Assembly (NCBI GenBank): GCA_902729315.2
Contig: LR746264.1
Location: 7,843,878-7,907,877 of the forward strand
From: Spirodela intermedia
Lineage: Eukaryota > Streptophyta > Magnoliopsida > Alismatales > Araceae
DNA: 64,000 nucleotides
Direction: 5' to 3'
Part shown: piece by piece, positions 25,327 to 36,642 of the stretch
Layout of the letters: the number at the start of each line of letters is the position of its first letter
How positions within the stretch are numbered: the first letter of the stretch is position 1
Translations under genes and position numbers: made by a program
Notes under the pieces: generated by a model
What the model was told of the DNA's origin: nothing
Seen by the model: the letters and a program-made list of their open reading frames with translations, nothing else
The model's database searches: none

Positions 25327-28300
25327 CAGTGCTATCTTATATTGATTTACTTGATTTGGTATCTTGAGTTTCCGTTCCATGCTTTTCATTCGTGAAACAT
25401 ATAGATATTTTCAACTTGAGTCCTTGGCAAATCTGGAGTGACTTGGTCATTATATGCCGACTGGCGGAGTTTATCACCTCATTACAAGAAAATTTAATCA
25501 TCAGGAACCTTAGTCGCATGTCGCTTGATTGGTTGGCTATACCGTCTCCATGTGGTTTTGTTTCGGTTCTCATTAACTGTAGATGTACACTGGAATGTAA
25601 GTGATGACTGTGGTTGTATTATCATTGCCTGAAAGTTTGTTGCATTTCTGGAGCCCAATTAACTTAGTTCCTTGAATTAAAGAGAGCTCTTTTGAGGGAA
25701 TCTGAAAATTAGCTGAGGGATTCCTTGTTCTTTGGTTTCATACACACCATTAGGTAATCCGGTAGAGGAGACCATCTTGTTCTCTTCAATAGGGATTACT
25801 TGTTTCCAGGTTTGCAATAGCAATGGCCACAACCAGAAATTCTCCTAAAAACGACGTTAAGTGCTTACAGATTTCTTTTCCTGTCTGCAGAAGAAACATG
25901 TCTGAATTTTCGGTTGAAAACCTGCACATTCAAGAGAGCGAACGCGTATCCCCATGGTCATGTGCAAAAGCCACATGTATCTAACTGAAGCTTGTTTTCT
26001 CTCTTTTTCTTTTGCATTCAATTCTTTCAGCTGAAAAAATCTGAGGCAAACTGATGGATCTCCATCAGTTTGGTATATTCTTAAATTTTACTTTGAGATT
26101 TAATCGTGCATCTTAAACTGCATTACCCCCAACGAAATTTCTATTCTGGTCAGCTGGAGCCGTTTGTAAATTGGGACTGCTTTGGCCTGATAAACATCCT
26201 GTCCTAGATTTTTAAACGTATCTGGCATCTTCCAGGGGTTTCTCTTCGGTCGCACCTGGCAACTGGTCCTCAATAGCATTACGTAGCACTAAGGTATAGA
26301 ATGGGAAATTGTAGTGACAATTTCATTCAGTATCTTAGTGTGAGGGGCCAAAACTTAATACTTGTTCATACAACATTTTTCCACCTTTCCAGGATACGTT
26401 ATCTGTTTCTCCAGGAAAGTTGATATCCCCAGAAAATATTTTGAATTCAATACTTTTTTCTCTCCACTCGAACCAATCCACCTACTCGGCTTGTTTTATT
26501 TAAAGTAAATGGCGTATCCATGCCCATAGTAATATTTTTCCAGATCATTATCAACGAAGATCCTGATAAAAGACACGCACTTAGCGTTGCTTAGTCCTAT
26601 ATCCTTCTAGAGGTATTTTAATGATTGGTTCTATAGGAATTGGGCGATCATATTTGATCCAGACTCATTACATGTACGAATCACGTTTATCGTTTGTGTG
26701 ATGATAATCAAATATTTCGTTTCTTTTGTCTAAGTGTCTAAAATGAAGAAAAGTTCATCTCCTTTCAGACTTCGTTGTATTTTCAATTTTCTTGGTTTTT
26801 CCTTGCCATTGATTATTTTCCTTCAGTTTTTATGAAGATAATTGTTTTTAGGTATACTGTTGGCTGAACCCAAGCATAATAGAGTCTTCATTGTGCTATG
26901 CAGATTATATGAAAGAGACTGTTACTGATGTATACAGAACTGTAAGGTATGGTCGGAGTCGGATTAATTTTTTTTTGTATCTAATATATTTGTGAATCTC
27001 TAAAGACTTTAACGTCTAAACCATCTTCCACCCTTACCAGTGTCAACAAAAGCGGACTGCAGTTTCTCCATTCGTCTAGTAGTCAGCATCAGCCACCTTT
27101 AGTCCTGCCACTGACCAGAGAAATGATTGAGGAGGAGGATTGTGGAAGTGGACGGGGTAAAGTTGAAGGTTATCTTCAAAATTTGTCATCTTTGGAATGT
27201 AAAGGATTCTCCCAGGTCTGGCTTCTTATTTTAGGAACTTCTTCGTCTATCTTGATTCTGTGATATTATAATCCAAAATTACGATGCCATAAACAGATAG
27301 CTATCTTGTCTTTGATTTGACGTCTGTCTTTAATATCTTCTACGCATAACAAGCGCATATTATCTTTTGAGTTGTGCTAATCATTAACCAAAGTTGCGAA
27401 TTTTTACATGTAATTCAAGCACTTCAAAATCTGGATTGGAGATGTTGAAAATTTGTCAAACCTCTGGACTTGACCTAATGTTTTGCATTCCGGTATGGTC
27501 TGAGGTTACCGGTGAATAAAATACGAAATTTAATCAGATCCAACAAACCCAGGGTTCGGAATTCCTTGGAAGAGGATATGATGGAGATGGGGAAGGATGC
27601 TGGCAGCAGGGATCAGAAACCTGTTTGCATAGCGTTCAGAAAATGGTTTCCATCCGTTTTTAATAATTAATCTCGTGATTTATTTAACTGTATCAGTTTG
27701 CCTCATTGAGAACTAAGGGGCGTATGAGTTGTTCCCATTTATGACTTCTCGTAACTGCTGGAGTTAAGTTTTAAGGCGTCTGAATCTGTGGAATCGATTA
27801 TAATTGTTTTTGAACGAATTAAGTAACTATAGATGAGATGGAAGGGATACGAGTCATGCGAATGAGATAGCAGTGTATATCTTTTCACATTTGACTATTC
27901 TTTTTCTTTTCTTCCCTCTAGGATGAAGCAAAGCTCTATCGCATGCTTTTGGACGTCAGAATGAACCTTGCAAAAGATTCTGGAACTGCACCGTAAGTAA
28001 CCCCTTCTTCAATATCTGCGGTTCAGAGTTCATTTTTCTGTCTCAAATAAAAATTCATGAAACACTCGGACTTACTGTTGCTTTTCTGTTTTTCATTTTA
28101 TTTTGCAAAAAACCTTTCAGATATGCCATATGTGGTGATGAAATCATTCAAAGGATTACAAAGATACGGCCGTCAACCAAAGCAAGACTGGCGAATATAG
28201 ATGGCGTAAACCAGGTACTTTTTTTCTAAATTTGACGTTCAGAAATTACCTCTAGCCGTTTTATTTGATCTTTTTCCATGAAAAAATTCGATGAAAATTG

Positions 28301-31300
28301 ACTAATTTGGTTTTTCCAATTATATATATTGCCTCTAAAATCTAAGTTTTCTATTGACGATTTCATTGGGAGAGTAATTATCCCACATGCTTATATCATC
28401 TCTACATTGCTAAGATAGTTTAAATACTTGTCATGACTCGAAGGATTGTTCCATTTTATGATAAACTCATTTATGGGATCGGGGTTATTTTCTTAGTATG
28501 AGTACCTTAAGTTACGGTTTAGAAAAAAGAAATGGGTTTAAGTTTCCTGCTGTACGTTCTTGTGAATGCTGTCCAAGTTAAAGCACGTGAAACTTTCTGG
28601 TGTTTATAACCCGAATAAAAGGATAGCTACTGATTGTTGTCGATTCCAAAGTTAATAGATTTTGTTCTGAATGCAATATCCTGCCTGTTCAACCAATCTA
28701 TGAGATATTCTACCGTATATAATGTGAATGACAGACATTGAAGCCTTGATGATAATATCGTACATGTAAGGATCTTATGTTTACTGAATTTTATTTTCCG
28801 CTTGTTCAGGCTCCCTATTGTTATTCTATCCCATTGCCCTATGCAGTTCGAGCACTCTTTTGAATTTTTGGCGAAGTTCTACATAACATTATAGTAGTGG
28901 AGTTGCCACCTCTTGTCTCTTAGTGATGAACCAGAAATTCTAGCGGCCTGATCTTTTTCCTGCTAAGAAGGTTTCATACACTGACTTGTGTCCAGTTATA
29001 GTTCTGGAATTAGAAGCGTAGGTGTCTTTATCCGGATTAAAATTTAGCTACAAAAGCAAAAGATATTACGCATTGTTATATGTAATTATATAGACGGGCA
29101 TGGAAATCTCATGTCAGCGTATTAGTCAAACTTAAGATTCCTGGAGATATTTCTATTGTTTCCTCATCGTTCATCTCTGATTATTGTCGAGTCTGTTCTA
29201 CCATGGACCTCCCATGTCTTTTGTCTCAAGGGAAGGCTTATGAGGTACAAACACTCAGAATTAAATGAACGAAAGTAATTGAATTTACATTCGAGAATAG
29301 TTCCAGTTTCTTTTACTAATGGAGTACTTTGTTTATTGTTGAAAACATGTCAAGTTGTATTTGTTGTTTGCAGGTTCCCATACTGATGTGTAGGGATATA
29401 TGACTTGATGTTTACTGATGTGCATGAATGATGCACTTTGGCAAGTTAAAAATGTATTATTTATATGCTTATTAATCCTTCTTTTCATGAGGACTTTCCA
29501 ACAATCAACTAAATGGAACAATGTGATATCATATTTGAACAGAATACTTAATTCACTGGGATTTTCTAGGCTTCTACAAAGCAACATGTCTAGTTATTCT
29601 GTAGCTTCTATAGTGAAACATGCTCAGGTAGAGTGTATCTACTTAACCAATCAGATTCTTCAACAGCCTTCATTCTGAGATATTCTCAGGCCCTAGCTTA
29701 CCGACACGGTACATTTGATTAGAAACGATGGACCCAAGCCCTCATTTATTTCATGCTCCTAGCTCAAAGTAAGGGAACTAGATCATCCACTGTCCCCTAT
29801 TTCTCACATTCATGATGAAGCTAACTCACCCACAATCAATCTGTTAACACATTTTGAGTTTGACCTACTCTTTTTTCTGTGTAGCACCTTGTTGCAACCT
29901 ATGGTGATTGTTTTCTTCAAAGCATCCATAATTTTTCTCGAGAACTGAACCTTCCGTTGGATGGAGAGACAATTGTTGATATGAGGAACGTCTGCCCCGC
30001 CTCTGAAAGGAAACTGGCGCCGACAAAATATAATGCATGGAAAATGTGGCAGGAGGATGGTCTATCGATTCACGAAATCGCTGTGAGCCATCTTGTGACC
30101 CGTACTGATGTGTGTCGATGCATCAGGAATACGATGGTTATATTTGGTCCTTCTTTTGTTGACTTTGCACTTTTCTTTGTTTTCAGAACTTCCCTGGTAG
30201 ATCTGCCCGGATAAAAGAACGAACAGTTTTTGAATACATCCTCGAAGCTGGTCGAGAGAGTTATGAAATAAACTGGGCCAGACTATGTGCAGAGATTGGG
30301 TTAACATGTGAAATAATATCAGAGATTCACCATGCTATTGCAAGAGTAGGATCAAGGGAGAGGATGAAGCCCATCAAAGAAGAATTACCAGAGGAGGTGA
30401 GTACATTTCTATCTTTTTTCAAGGCATGAAATATGCTTGGATGATTCATTCAACGGTTGCATTGCTTGAGTCTTGAACTGAAGATGTCTTATAACAGAAG
30501 TTGTCCATATTTGGCTAATTATCTGTTTCTTTCTTAGCTGAATTGTAGAGAACCTTGCTGGAAATGATGATTACAAACTGTTAGGCTGAGGGGTTTCCTT
30601 TTTTTTCCCACTTTTTAATGGTAAGAAACACCAGTCAACTTTAGTAATGGCAAAAGTAAAAGTTGCTTCTGACGACAGTATGGGCCAAACCCGTTGTACG
30701 AGTCAACCAGATGAAAGCTGAGCTACTAAATGCACGGGCCTACCAGACCCCATCGTACGAGTCAGCCTGATACCAGCTAGAACTACTTAATGCACGGGCC
30801 AAACCCGTACGAGTCAACGTGGTGAAATGCACTGGCCAAACCCCGCCGTGCAAGTCAGCTGCTCCCTTAGTCTCAGAGTTAGATGCATCCCATTCACTCG
30901 CCAATGACCCCCGTTGTCGGTTTCTCCCTGATTCTTCCATTCTACCGGACTATGCCTGGTTTCCATTTCTGCTGATCAGTTCTTCGAGATCTTCAAAATG
31001 GGGGATTTCTTTGTTTCTCTCAGGTGACGTATGATCACATCAAAGCGTACCTGACCATGGCGGATCTGGGAATATCGGAGCTCATCGGCTCCAAATCTTC
31101 AGAGGTTGCAGTTAGTCCGAGCAAGCTATCCGTCGTCATCTCGCCATCTGACCACCATAGACAGCCCGATGCGTATCGAAAAGAGGAGGAAGAGGGATCA
31201 GGAGCAGAGAAAGTTGACCGCCCCACTCGGGACTACACTTGTGGAAAGCAACTCCGAGCTGAGGCCTTTGCACCCGATGAAGCCGGCGAGAAGAGACATC

Positions 31301-31612
31301 GTAGCATGAACTTAGGAGGAGGAAGAGGCCGTGGATTAGAGGCGAGCCAGGACAGAATCTTGGGTTGGCTCGGCAGTCACCAAGGGGTGAGATCGATCTC
31401 CGTTCTTGGAAGCGCATGAGCTGCTTCGCAGAGGTGAAGAGATCGAACTATGTTTATTTTATTAACCACATCGCCGGAATCTGCAGGTGTCGCGGTCAGA
31501 CATCGTCGGTCATTTCAATGGATCCAGCGAAGAGGACGTGGTTGACCTTCTGGGCGGCCTGGAGGGCCAGTTTTTGATCTTCAAGAAGAACGACCTCTAC
31601 AGGCTTATGTGA
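14794..31612 (+). CDS. RecQ-family 3'-5' DNA helicase, WRN/RecQ886-like
   Basis: Twenty exons give 898 aa: 14794-14811, 15004-15116, 16427-16502, 16571-16713, 17498-17584, 17716-17799, 19458-19665, 21022-21107, 21205-21436, 21647-21770, 23561-23697, 25105-25213, 26904-26946, 27041-27215, 27922-27992, 28121-28214, 29885-30082, 30187-30396, 31024-31386, 31487-31612. All introns are GT-AG and the phases close. Domains: motif 0 FRPYQ (14-18), Walker A GSGKS (38-42), DEAH box (133-136), motif [12 protein letters not shown] (314-323), RQC zinc cysteines 372/390/393/396 followed by a winged helix, HRDC domain from about 546, a WRN-like helix-turn-helix segment about 640-730, an acidic variable linker, and a final small winged-helix-like block. 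No exonuclease domain is present. It should unwind recombination and replication intermediates in the nucleus. The length resembles rice RecQ886 (886 aa), from memory. It does not look like RECQL2. Confidence 0.92.
17255..17277. repeat. (TA)n microsatellite in RecQ intron 4
   Basis: About eleven AT dinucleotides in an AT-rich part of the intron upstream of the DEAH-box exon. Confidence 0.85.
19307..19443 (+). pseudogene. Decayed tandem copy of RecQ exon 7 start
   Basis: The acceptor and first part of exon 7 (from 19458) recur exactly 137 bases upstream (from 19321), including the TTGTTTCAG acceptor. The copy reads [30 protein letters not shown] and then a TAG. The real exon reads on without a stop through [10 protein letters not shown]. 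Similarity fades near 19430. The copy has lost GNIF and SLK matches and has no clear donor before the second acceptor. If spliced in, it would truncate the helicase between its two RecA-like lobes. Confidence 0.85.
22638..22754. repeat. Perfect and nested inverted repeats in RecQ intron 10
   Basis: A perfect 26-bp inverted repeat (22638-22663 against 22674-22699) with a 10-base loop is followed at once by a 30-base near-palindrome (22700-22729: arms of 14, AC centre). The right arm and centre of that (22713-22729) can also pair with 22738-22754 over 17 bases across an 8-base loop. The segment could fold into two alternative second hairpins. No coding sequence; it might be a foldback transposon remnant or a small-RNA source. 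Confidence 0.85.
25292..25323. repeat. (TA)n microsatellite in RecQ intron 12
   Basis: About sixteen AT dinucleotides between RecQ exons 12 and 13. Confidence 0.9.
30682..30860 (+). repeat. Minisatellite in RecQ intron 18
   Basis: Units begin with GGGCCAAACCC or GGGCCTACCAG at 30682, 30736 and 30796, with a shortened copy near 30833. Each is followed by GTACGAGTCA and most end in ACTTAATGCAC-like sequence. The spacing is about 54-60 bases, with the last units shortened. The array lies in the intron before exon 19. Confidence 0.75.
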
Positions 31613-31798
31613 GTAATGCCACCTCGAGAATCTATACGCTGATATATAGAATACCCGGTTGACAATATAAAGCGCTTCAGTCTCCCTGAGGAACGGCTCT
31701 CCGAGCACAAGTCAAAATCTAGCCAACTTACTACAATTAAAGCGCTGGTCAAACCCCCGACGGCGGGCGAGGCCAAAATGTACAGTGCAGGCGGCCCG

Positions 31799-34700
31799 TC
31801 ATCTCACTCTGCGAGGTGGAACGGCGGCGGCGGCGCCAGGCGGGTACTTGACGCCGGGCGTGGGCCGGCAACCAGCGTTGCTCCCCGGCAGCCTGCGGTG
31901 GGCGGCGCTCGGCGGGGGGAACCTCTCGCTGGGGCCGCTCCCCTGCAGCGGCTCCAGCGTCTCCACGACGTCGCTCATTAGGGGCCTCGCTTTGGGGTTC
32001 TGGCTGAGGCAGTAGTACGCCAAGCTGCAAGCCTTCTGGGCGGCCCTGATCGAGTACTGGCTCTCCAGGCGTGGGTCGATGATCTGCAGGAGCTTCCTCT
32101 TGTCACTGAGCTTTGGGCGGACCCAGTCGACCAAGCTCTGCTCTTTGCTGGGCCGGGTCTTGTCCACGGCCTTGCGCCCCGTCAGTAGCTCCAGGAGGAC
32201 TACGCCAAAGCTGTAGACGTCGCTCCGCGCGGTCAAATGCCCTGTTTAGTACACCAAATCGACCCATTTAGAATGCATGCGGTAGTGCCCAGATTTAGAA
32301 AGCGATAGGTGATGGTGAGCTCACCAGTCATTACGTACTCGGGCGCAGCGTAGCCGTAGGTGCCCATCACGCGGGTGGACACGTGGGTCTCGTCGCCCTG
32401 CGGGCCAACCTTCGCGAGGCCAAAATCAGAGAGCTTGGCCGTATAATCCTGCGAGGGCATGCCGGATGAGCGACCAGAGGTGGGGGAAAGGTTCGACTTC
32501 TATCTGAATGTAGAGAGAGGAGCTCACCGAGTCCAGTAGGATGTTCGAGGTCTTGAAGTCCCGATAGATGACTGGCCTCTCCGCGTTGTGAAGAAAAGCC
32601 AGGCCCTTGGCGGCTCCAAGCGCGATCATCATTCTCGTCGCCCAGGATAACGGAGCTGCTGTCTCTGAATACCTCAATCCAGGGAAGCAACGTTAGCTAA
32701 AGTCAACCTCAAATCGCCAGGGTGTTCTCCGAACATGGTCACTTTTGCACCCTGTTCTTGATTAGTAGGAAAAATGTTGACCAAAGAAAATGTTGGACAT
32801 GCTATTGAGCACGGGGAAAACATGAAAAGGGAAGAGGAAAGTTTTATTTATTGGAAGGATGTAAGCAGATTGTACATATTAACCACAGATTTCGATTTAA
32901 TTTCTAGAACCACTCCTTTATGCTACTGTAAAGTAAAGACGAATTTTTTTCTCTTCTTAAACCCATCAATTCCTAGAAAAAAGTAATATTTTCAGGAAAT
33001 CATGGAAGACACTGGCAATGATGATTAACATCAAGGGACTTTGAACCGTAGCAACTGAGTCGTTCGCATCACGGAAGGCTCATCGATGTCCAAAAAGCTA
33101 CTGAAAATCAATTATCATGTAAGCAAACTTTTCAATGCCCAGCCACAAGACAGAGATACTGGACTCGAGCATTCTTCCCCTTCCCTCTTGACAAATAACA
33201 GTCGAACAGAGCATCAGTTTTCTGGTTGAAAGTTGTCAGTCGAAGCTTCAGTTAGTATTATTGGCGCATATATGTTTATAGAGTTAATCAAGATATCATT
33301 CACAGATGACCCAAGTAAGAAAAAGCAACAGCAAAAGTGAGAATAATAACCACCAACCCAAGCAGAGATAGATACATACTCCGAAACAAGTGGTTCTCAA
33401 GGCTTCCTCGAAACATGAATTCGTAAACAAGCAGCCTATGATCATCCTCACAGCAATAACCGATAAGCTTTACTAGATTAGGATGCCTCAATTGCCCAAG
33501 AAAATTTACTTCTGTCTGAGAAATAAAAGAATAAATCTTAAAAACAGACCATCTGAAGATTTTGCATAACTTTATTAGATAATGCAAATTAAGATAAGAA
33601 AAAAAAGATCGTACAGATCCAAAATATTGACAATATATCCGTTTTGCTTAAGTATTCTAGCTTCACTAGGGAAAACGGAGGATTGAGCAACACATTAGTT
33701 ACATGCGAAACAAACTTTGACATGTCACTAACTTTCAATCGAATATTTTGGACATCAAGTGTAACAAAGAACTATCTCACTGAGCATCGAACTCTAGTCT
33801 TCCTCATTAGGAACACTTTAAACCCTTTGAACTAAAGAAAAAAACAACACAAGAACTAATTCAGGTAATCCAATGCAACATCACCCTAGATTTCCAAGTC
33901 CTGGGTAATTAATTTTTATTTTTATGTAGAGGTCAATTAGGAAAAAGAATATTGCAAAATGTTGTCTTCATATCCATACTAACGGAGCAGAACCAACATA
34001 TCTGACTGAGGAATCGTATTTAGTCAAGTAGGTCGGTATTCAGAACCCCAGTGACAACTTGATAAAATGGAAAAAATCTATGACAAGAAAGTTATTTGGA
34101 ATCGGTGAACAGGAACGAAAGCAAGAAGTTGGAGTAGAAAAGTGTGTAGAATCCGATACTTACAAGCCATTCTCTGTGCCCCTGATGGCCATCCTTGTTA
34201 AGAACCTTGACTGCAACAGGAAGAGATTTAAGACCGACTCTCACATTCTCGTCGATGTATCCTTTGTATACGGTTCCAAACCCTCCTTCACCAAGGACAT
34301 AATCAGAACGGAAGCTCTTCGTAATTGTTTCTAGCTCGAACAATGTGAAAGCGATCAAGTTGGTATACAGGGAAATGTTTCTTGAATCTTCTATGATCCG
34401 AGGCGTGGAGGGATCACTCAAATCCGAGATGGAACGGTTGCACTTTCTGTCCGAGGGAGTGTTCTTGCCATGCAGTGGGAACATGTGCTGCTGTTGAGCT
34501 GCAGGTGAGACAAAGGGAAAAATGCATAAAATACATGTGTACAGTTGTGAGAGCTTCTGCGAAGCAGGGAAAAGAGGAAAGAAAAAATAAACGAAAGCTT
34601 ACACACATCAACGATTTTGTTGGCTCACTCGAATCGAGGATGGGGGAGGTCAGGATCAAAAATTGTCAAAATATCATGAATAATTTTTTCCAATATCTGT

Positions 34701-35290
34701 GAGGGGATGGGCCGAGAGTTATCACTGTGAAGAAAACCTAGATCACAAGGTCCAGCAACTCGTACTTACTGGATATAATCCACTTAATTGTTCCTACTAA
34801 CAGATGAGATGTAACCGAAGATTGTAAATACCTAATATAATTTTTTCAAAGGAGAAATTGGCATAACGACCACTGAAAATCCTACAGTGGAAAATAAAAG
34901 GCACAAGCGAAGCCTAGAGAATTTTAGCATCACAGACAATGCGGCAAAGCTCACAACGCCAAATCATTCACGTTCCAGGAATCCGAAATCCAACAAGGAT
35001 ACCTCTTGCAACCCCGAAGATGGAAGGCACATCTCGGATGAAGCTTCTCGATAAATAAAAATAAATAAAATAAAGACGCGCAGAGGAAATGACAGAATGA
35101 TGACGCGAGAGAGCGATAGAGACAGGAATTGACGAAATGAAGTCGCAACAAAATTGGTGACTGAGGGGATGAGAAGGCAAACGAAATGGCAACACAGCCA
35201 CCGACAGAAATACGAGATGGAAGCGGCGGGAGTACCTTGGGAATGGGCAACAACGGCGGTCGATTCCTCTCTGGTACCACAGTTTCCCAT
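31799..35290 (-). CDS. Receptor-like cytoplasmic kinase VII (PBL/RIPK-like)
   Basis: Six minus-strand exons, 35290-35236, 34498-34164, 33515-33380, 32664-32528, 32448-32325 and 32241-31799, give 409 aa; phases close and all introns are GT-AG. The start MGNCG supplies Gly2 for N-myristoylation and Cys4 for palmitoylation, so plasma-membrane attachment is expected. Kinase signs are the Gly loop GEGGFG (88-93), VAVK lysine 116, YRDFKTSN with catalytic Asp211, DFG at 229-231, and [15 protein letters not shown] in the activation segment. The arrangement and NxLFR-type insert resemble PBL8/RIPK kinases that relay immune-receptor signals; the specific substrate is unknown. The C-terminal tail is Pro/Ala/Arg-rich and not conserved. 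The 5' leader region carries a long CT tract on the coding strand (35573-35640 region). The gene ends 187 bases from the RecQ stop, tail to tail. Confidence 0.92.
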
Positions 35291-35574
35291 CTTGCACACT
35301 CTTTCATTCTTCAGCACCGCCTCCCACCTTACGAACACAACCTCTTACACCTTCCTCCTCCCTTCACTCCCAGCACTAACCCCACTCCCACCATCACCAC
35401 TACGAAGACTAGGCAACACTGATCACCCCTGGATGCTGCTCCATCAGAAGCCGCAGCAGTACCTCCCTTCCGAAACTGACGACTAGTTGACGGACTTGCA
35501 GGTGTTGGAGTACCAGCAGCAGCGACCAAGACGATCTGTAAGCTCGCGCCTCCTCTCGGATGCGTCCGCGGTCT

Positions 35575-35611
<37 letters not shown>

Positions 35612-36606
35612 AGAGAGAGAGATAGAGAGAAAGAGAGCAAGGGGGAGGGGGGGATTATGTATACACGCAGGGGCACATGGGAGAGAGCAGGCAGTGGCTG
35701 ACCTATTTGTAGTTTAGACCTTATTTTCTTCCATAATTGTTATATTACCAAAAATATGTTTTTTCCTCTGCCCCCGCAACGCCAGGGGAAAGATTCCCCG
35801 GTGGGCTCTTATTTACGAGAGCAATTCAATGCGGCCCAAGGACGGCCACGATATTTTCCATAAATAATATTTAATAAATTAAATAATTGAGCGATCGGCG
35901 GGTAGCCGTTACTTCTATTAGAGGAAATCCTCCCCACAACCAACCAACCAATCGCGCTCAAATCTCGTCCCGTTTAAGGAAATTGGAGCCTCTTCCTTCC
36001 CGCGGAAGGGCCCCGGATCCCGTGACCTTCCGGCTCTATTCGGCGCGGGGGGATCTGCCGTTGGAGCCATCACGGAGGAGAACGGTATCTCCACCCGAAG
36101 CAGCCGCTTCAATGCTTCGTGAAGGGGGGGGAGGAGAGGCTGGGGCGGGGCCACCAGAGCGGAGTACGATGCTCCTCTTTTCTTATTGTGTACTCGAGAG
36201 AAAGGGAGTGACGGGTAAATGGATGTAACCTCGTGGGATCACGTTAGGCGTCCTCTAACGTGCGTCGCCATCGTTGACGTCGGCGGTCTGTCGGGGCGCG
36301 GCACACGTGAGAGGGTTAACTTTGGGGGGCGACGCACGTGTAGCACCGGCACGTGCCACAGCGCTGCTTTGTGTGGTGGAGGGTGTCGGTGGTGGTTCCG
36401 GGGTCAATGGGGGGGCACGTGGCCCCGCCTCCAGGGCCTACTATAATTATGCTCGACGATATTTTTCTTACACGCTGTGTTTTTTTCTGGCTTTTCTGGC
36501 TCCCCCTGGCTCCCCCTGGCTCCGCACGTGGATGGGCTCCCGCACACGCGCCGCTGAAAGGAGCAGGCTTTACCGACCAGGTTAAAGAACAAAGCCGCTA
36601 ATCTCC

Positions 36607-36642
<36 letters not shown>

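Noticed and set aside
35887-36601. Overlapping plus-strand frames of 75-113 codons near the G-box cluster
   Set aside because: Low-complexity GC-rich sequence in three frames, no recognisable product.
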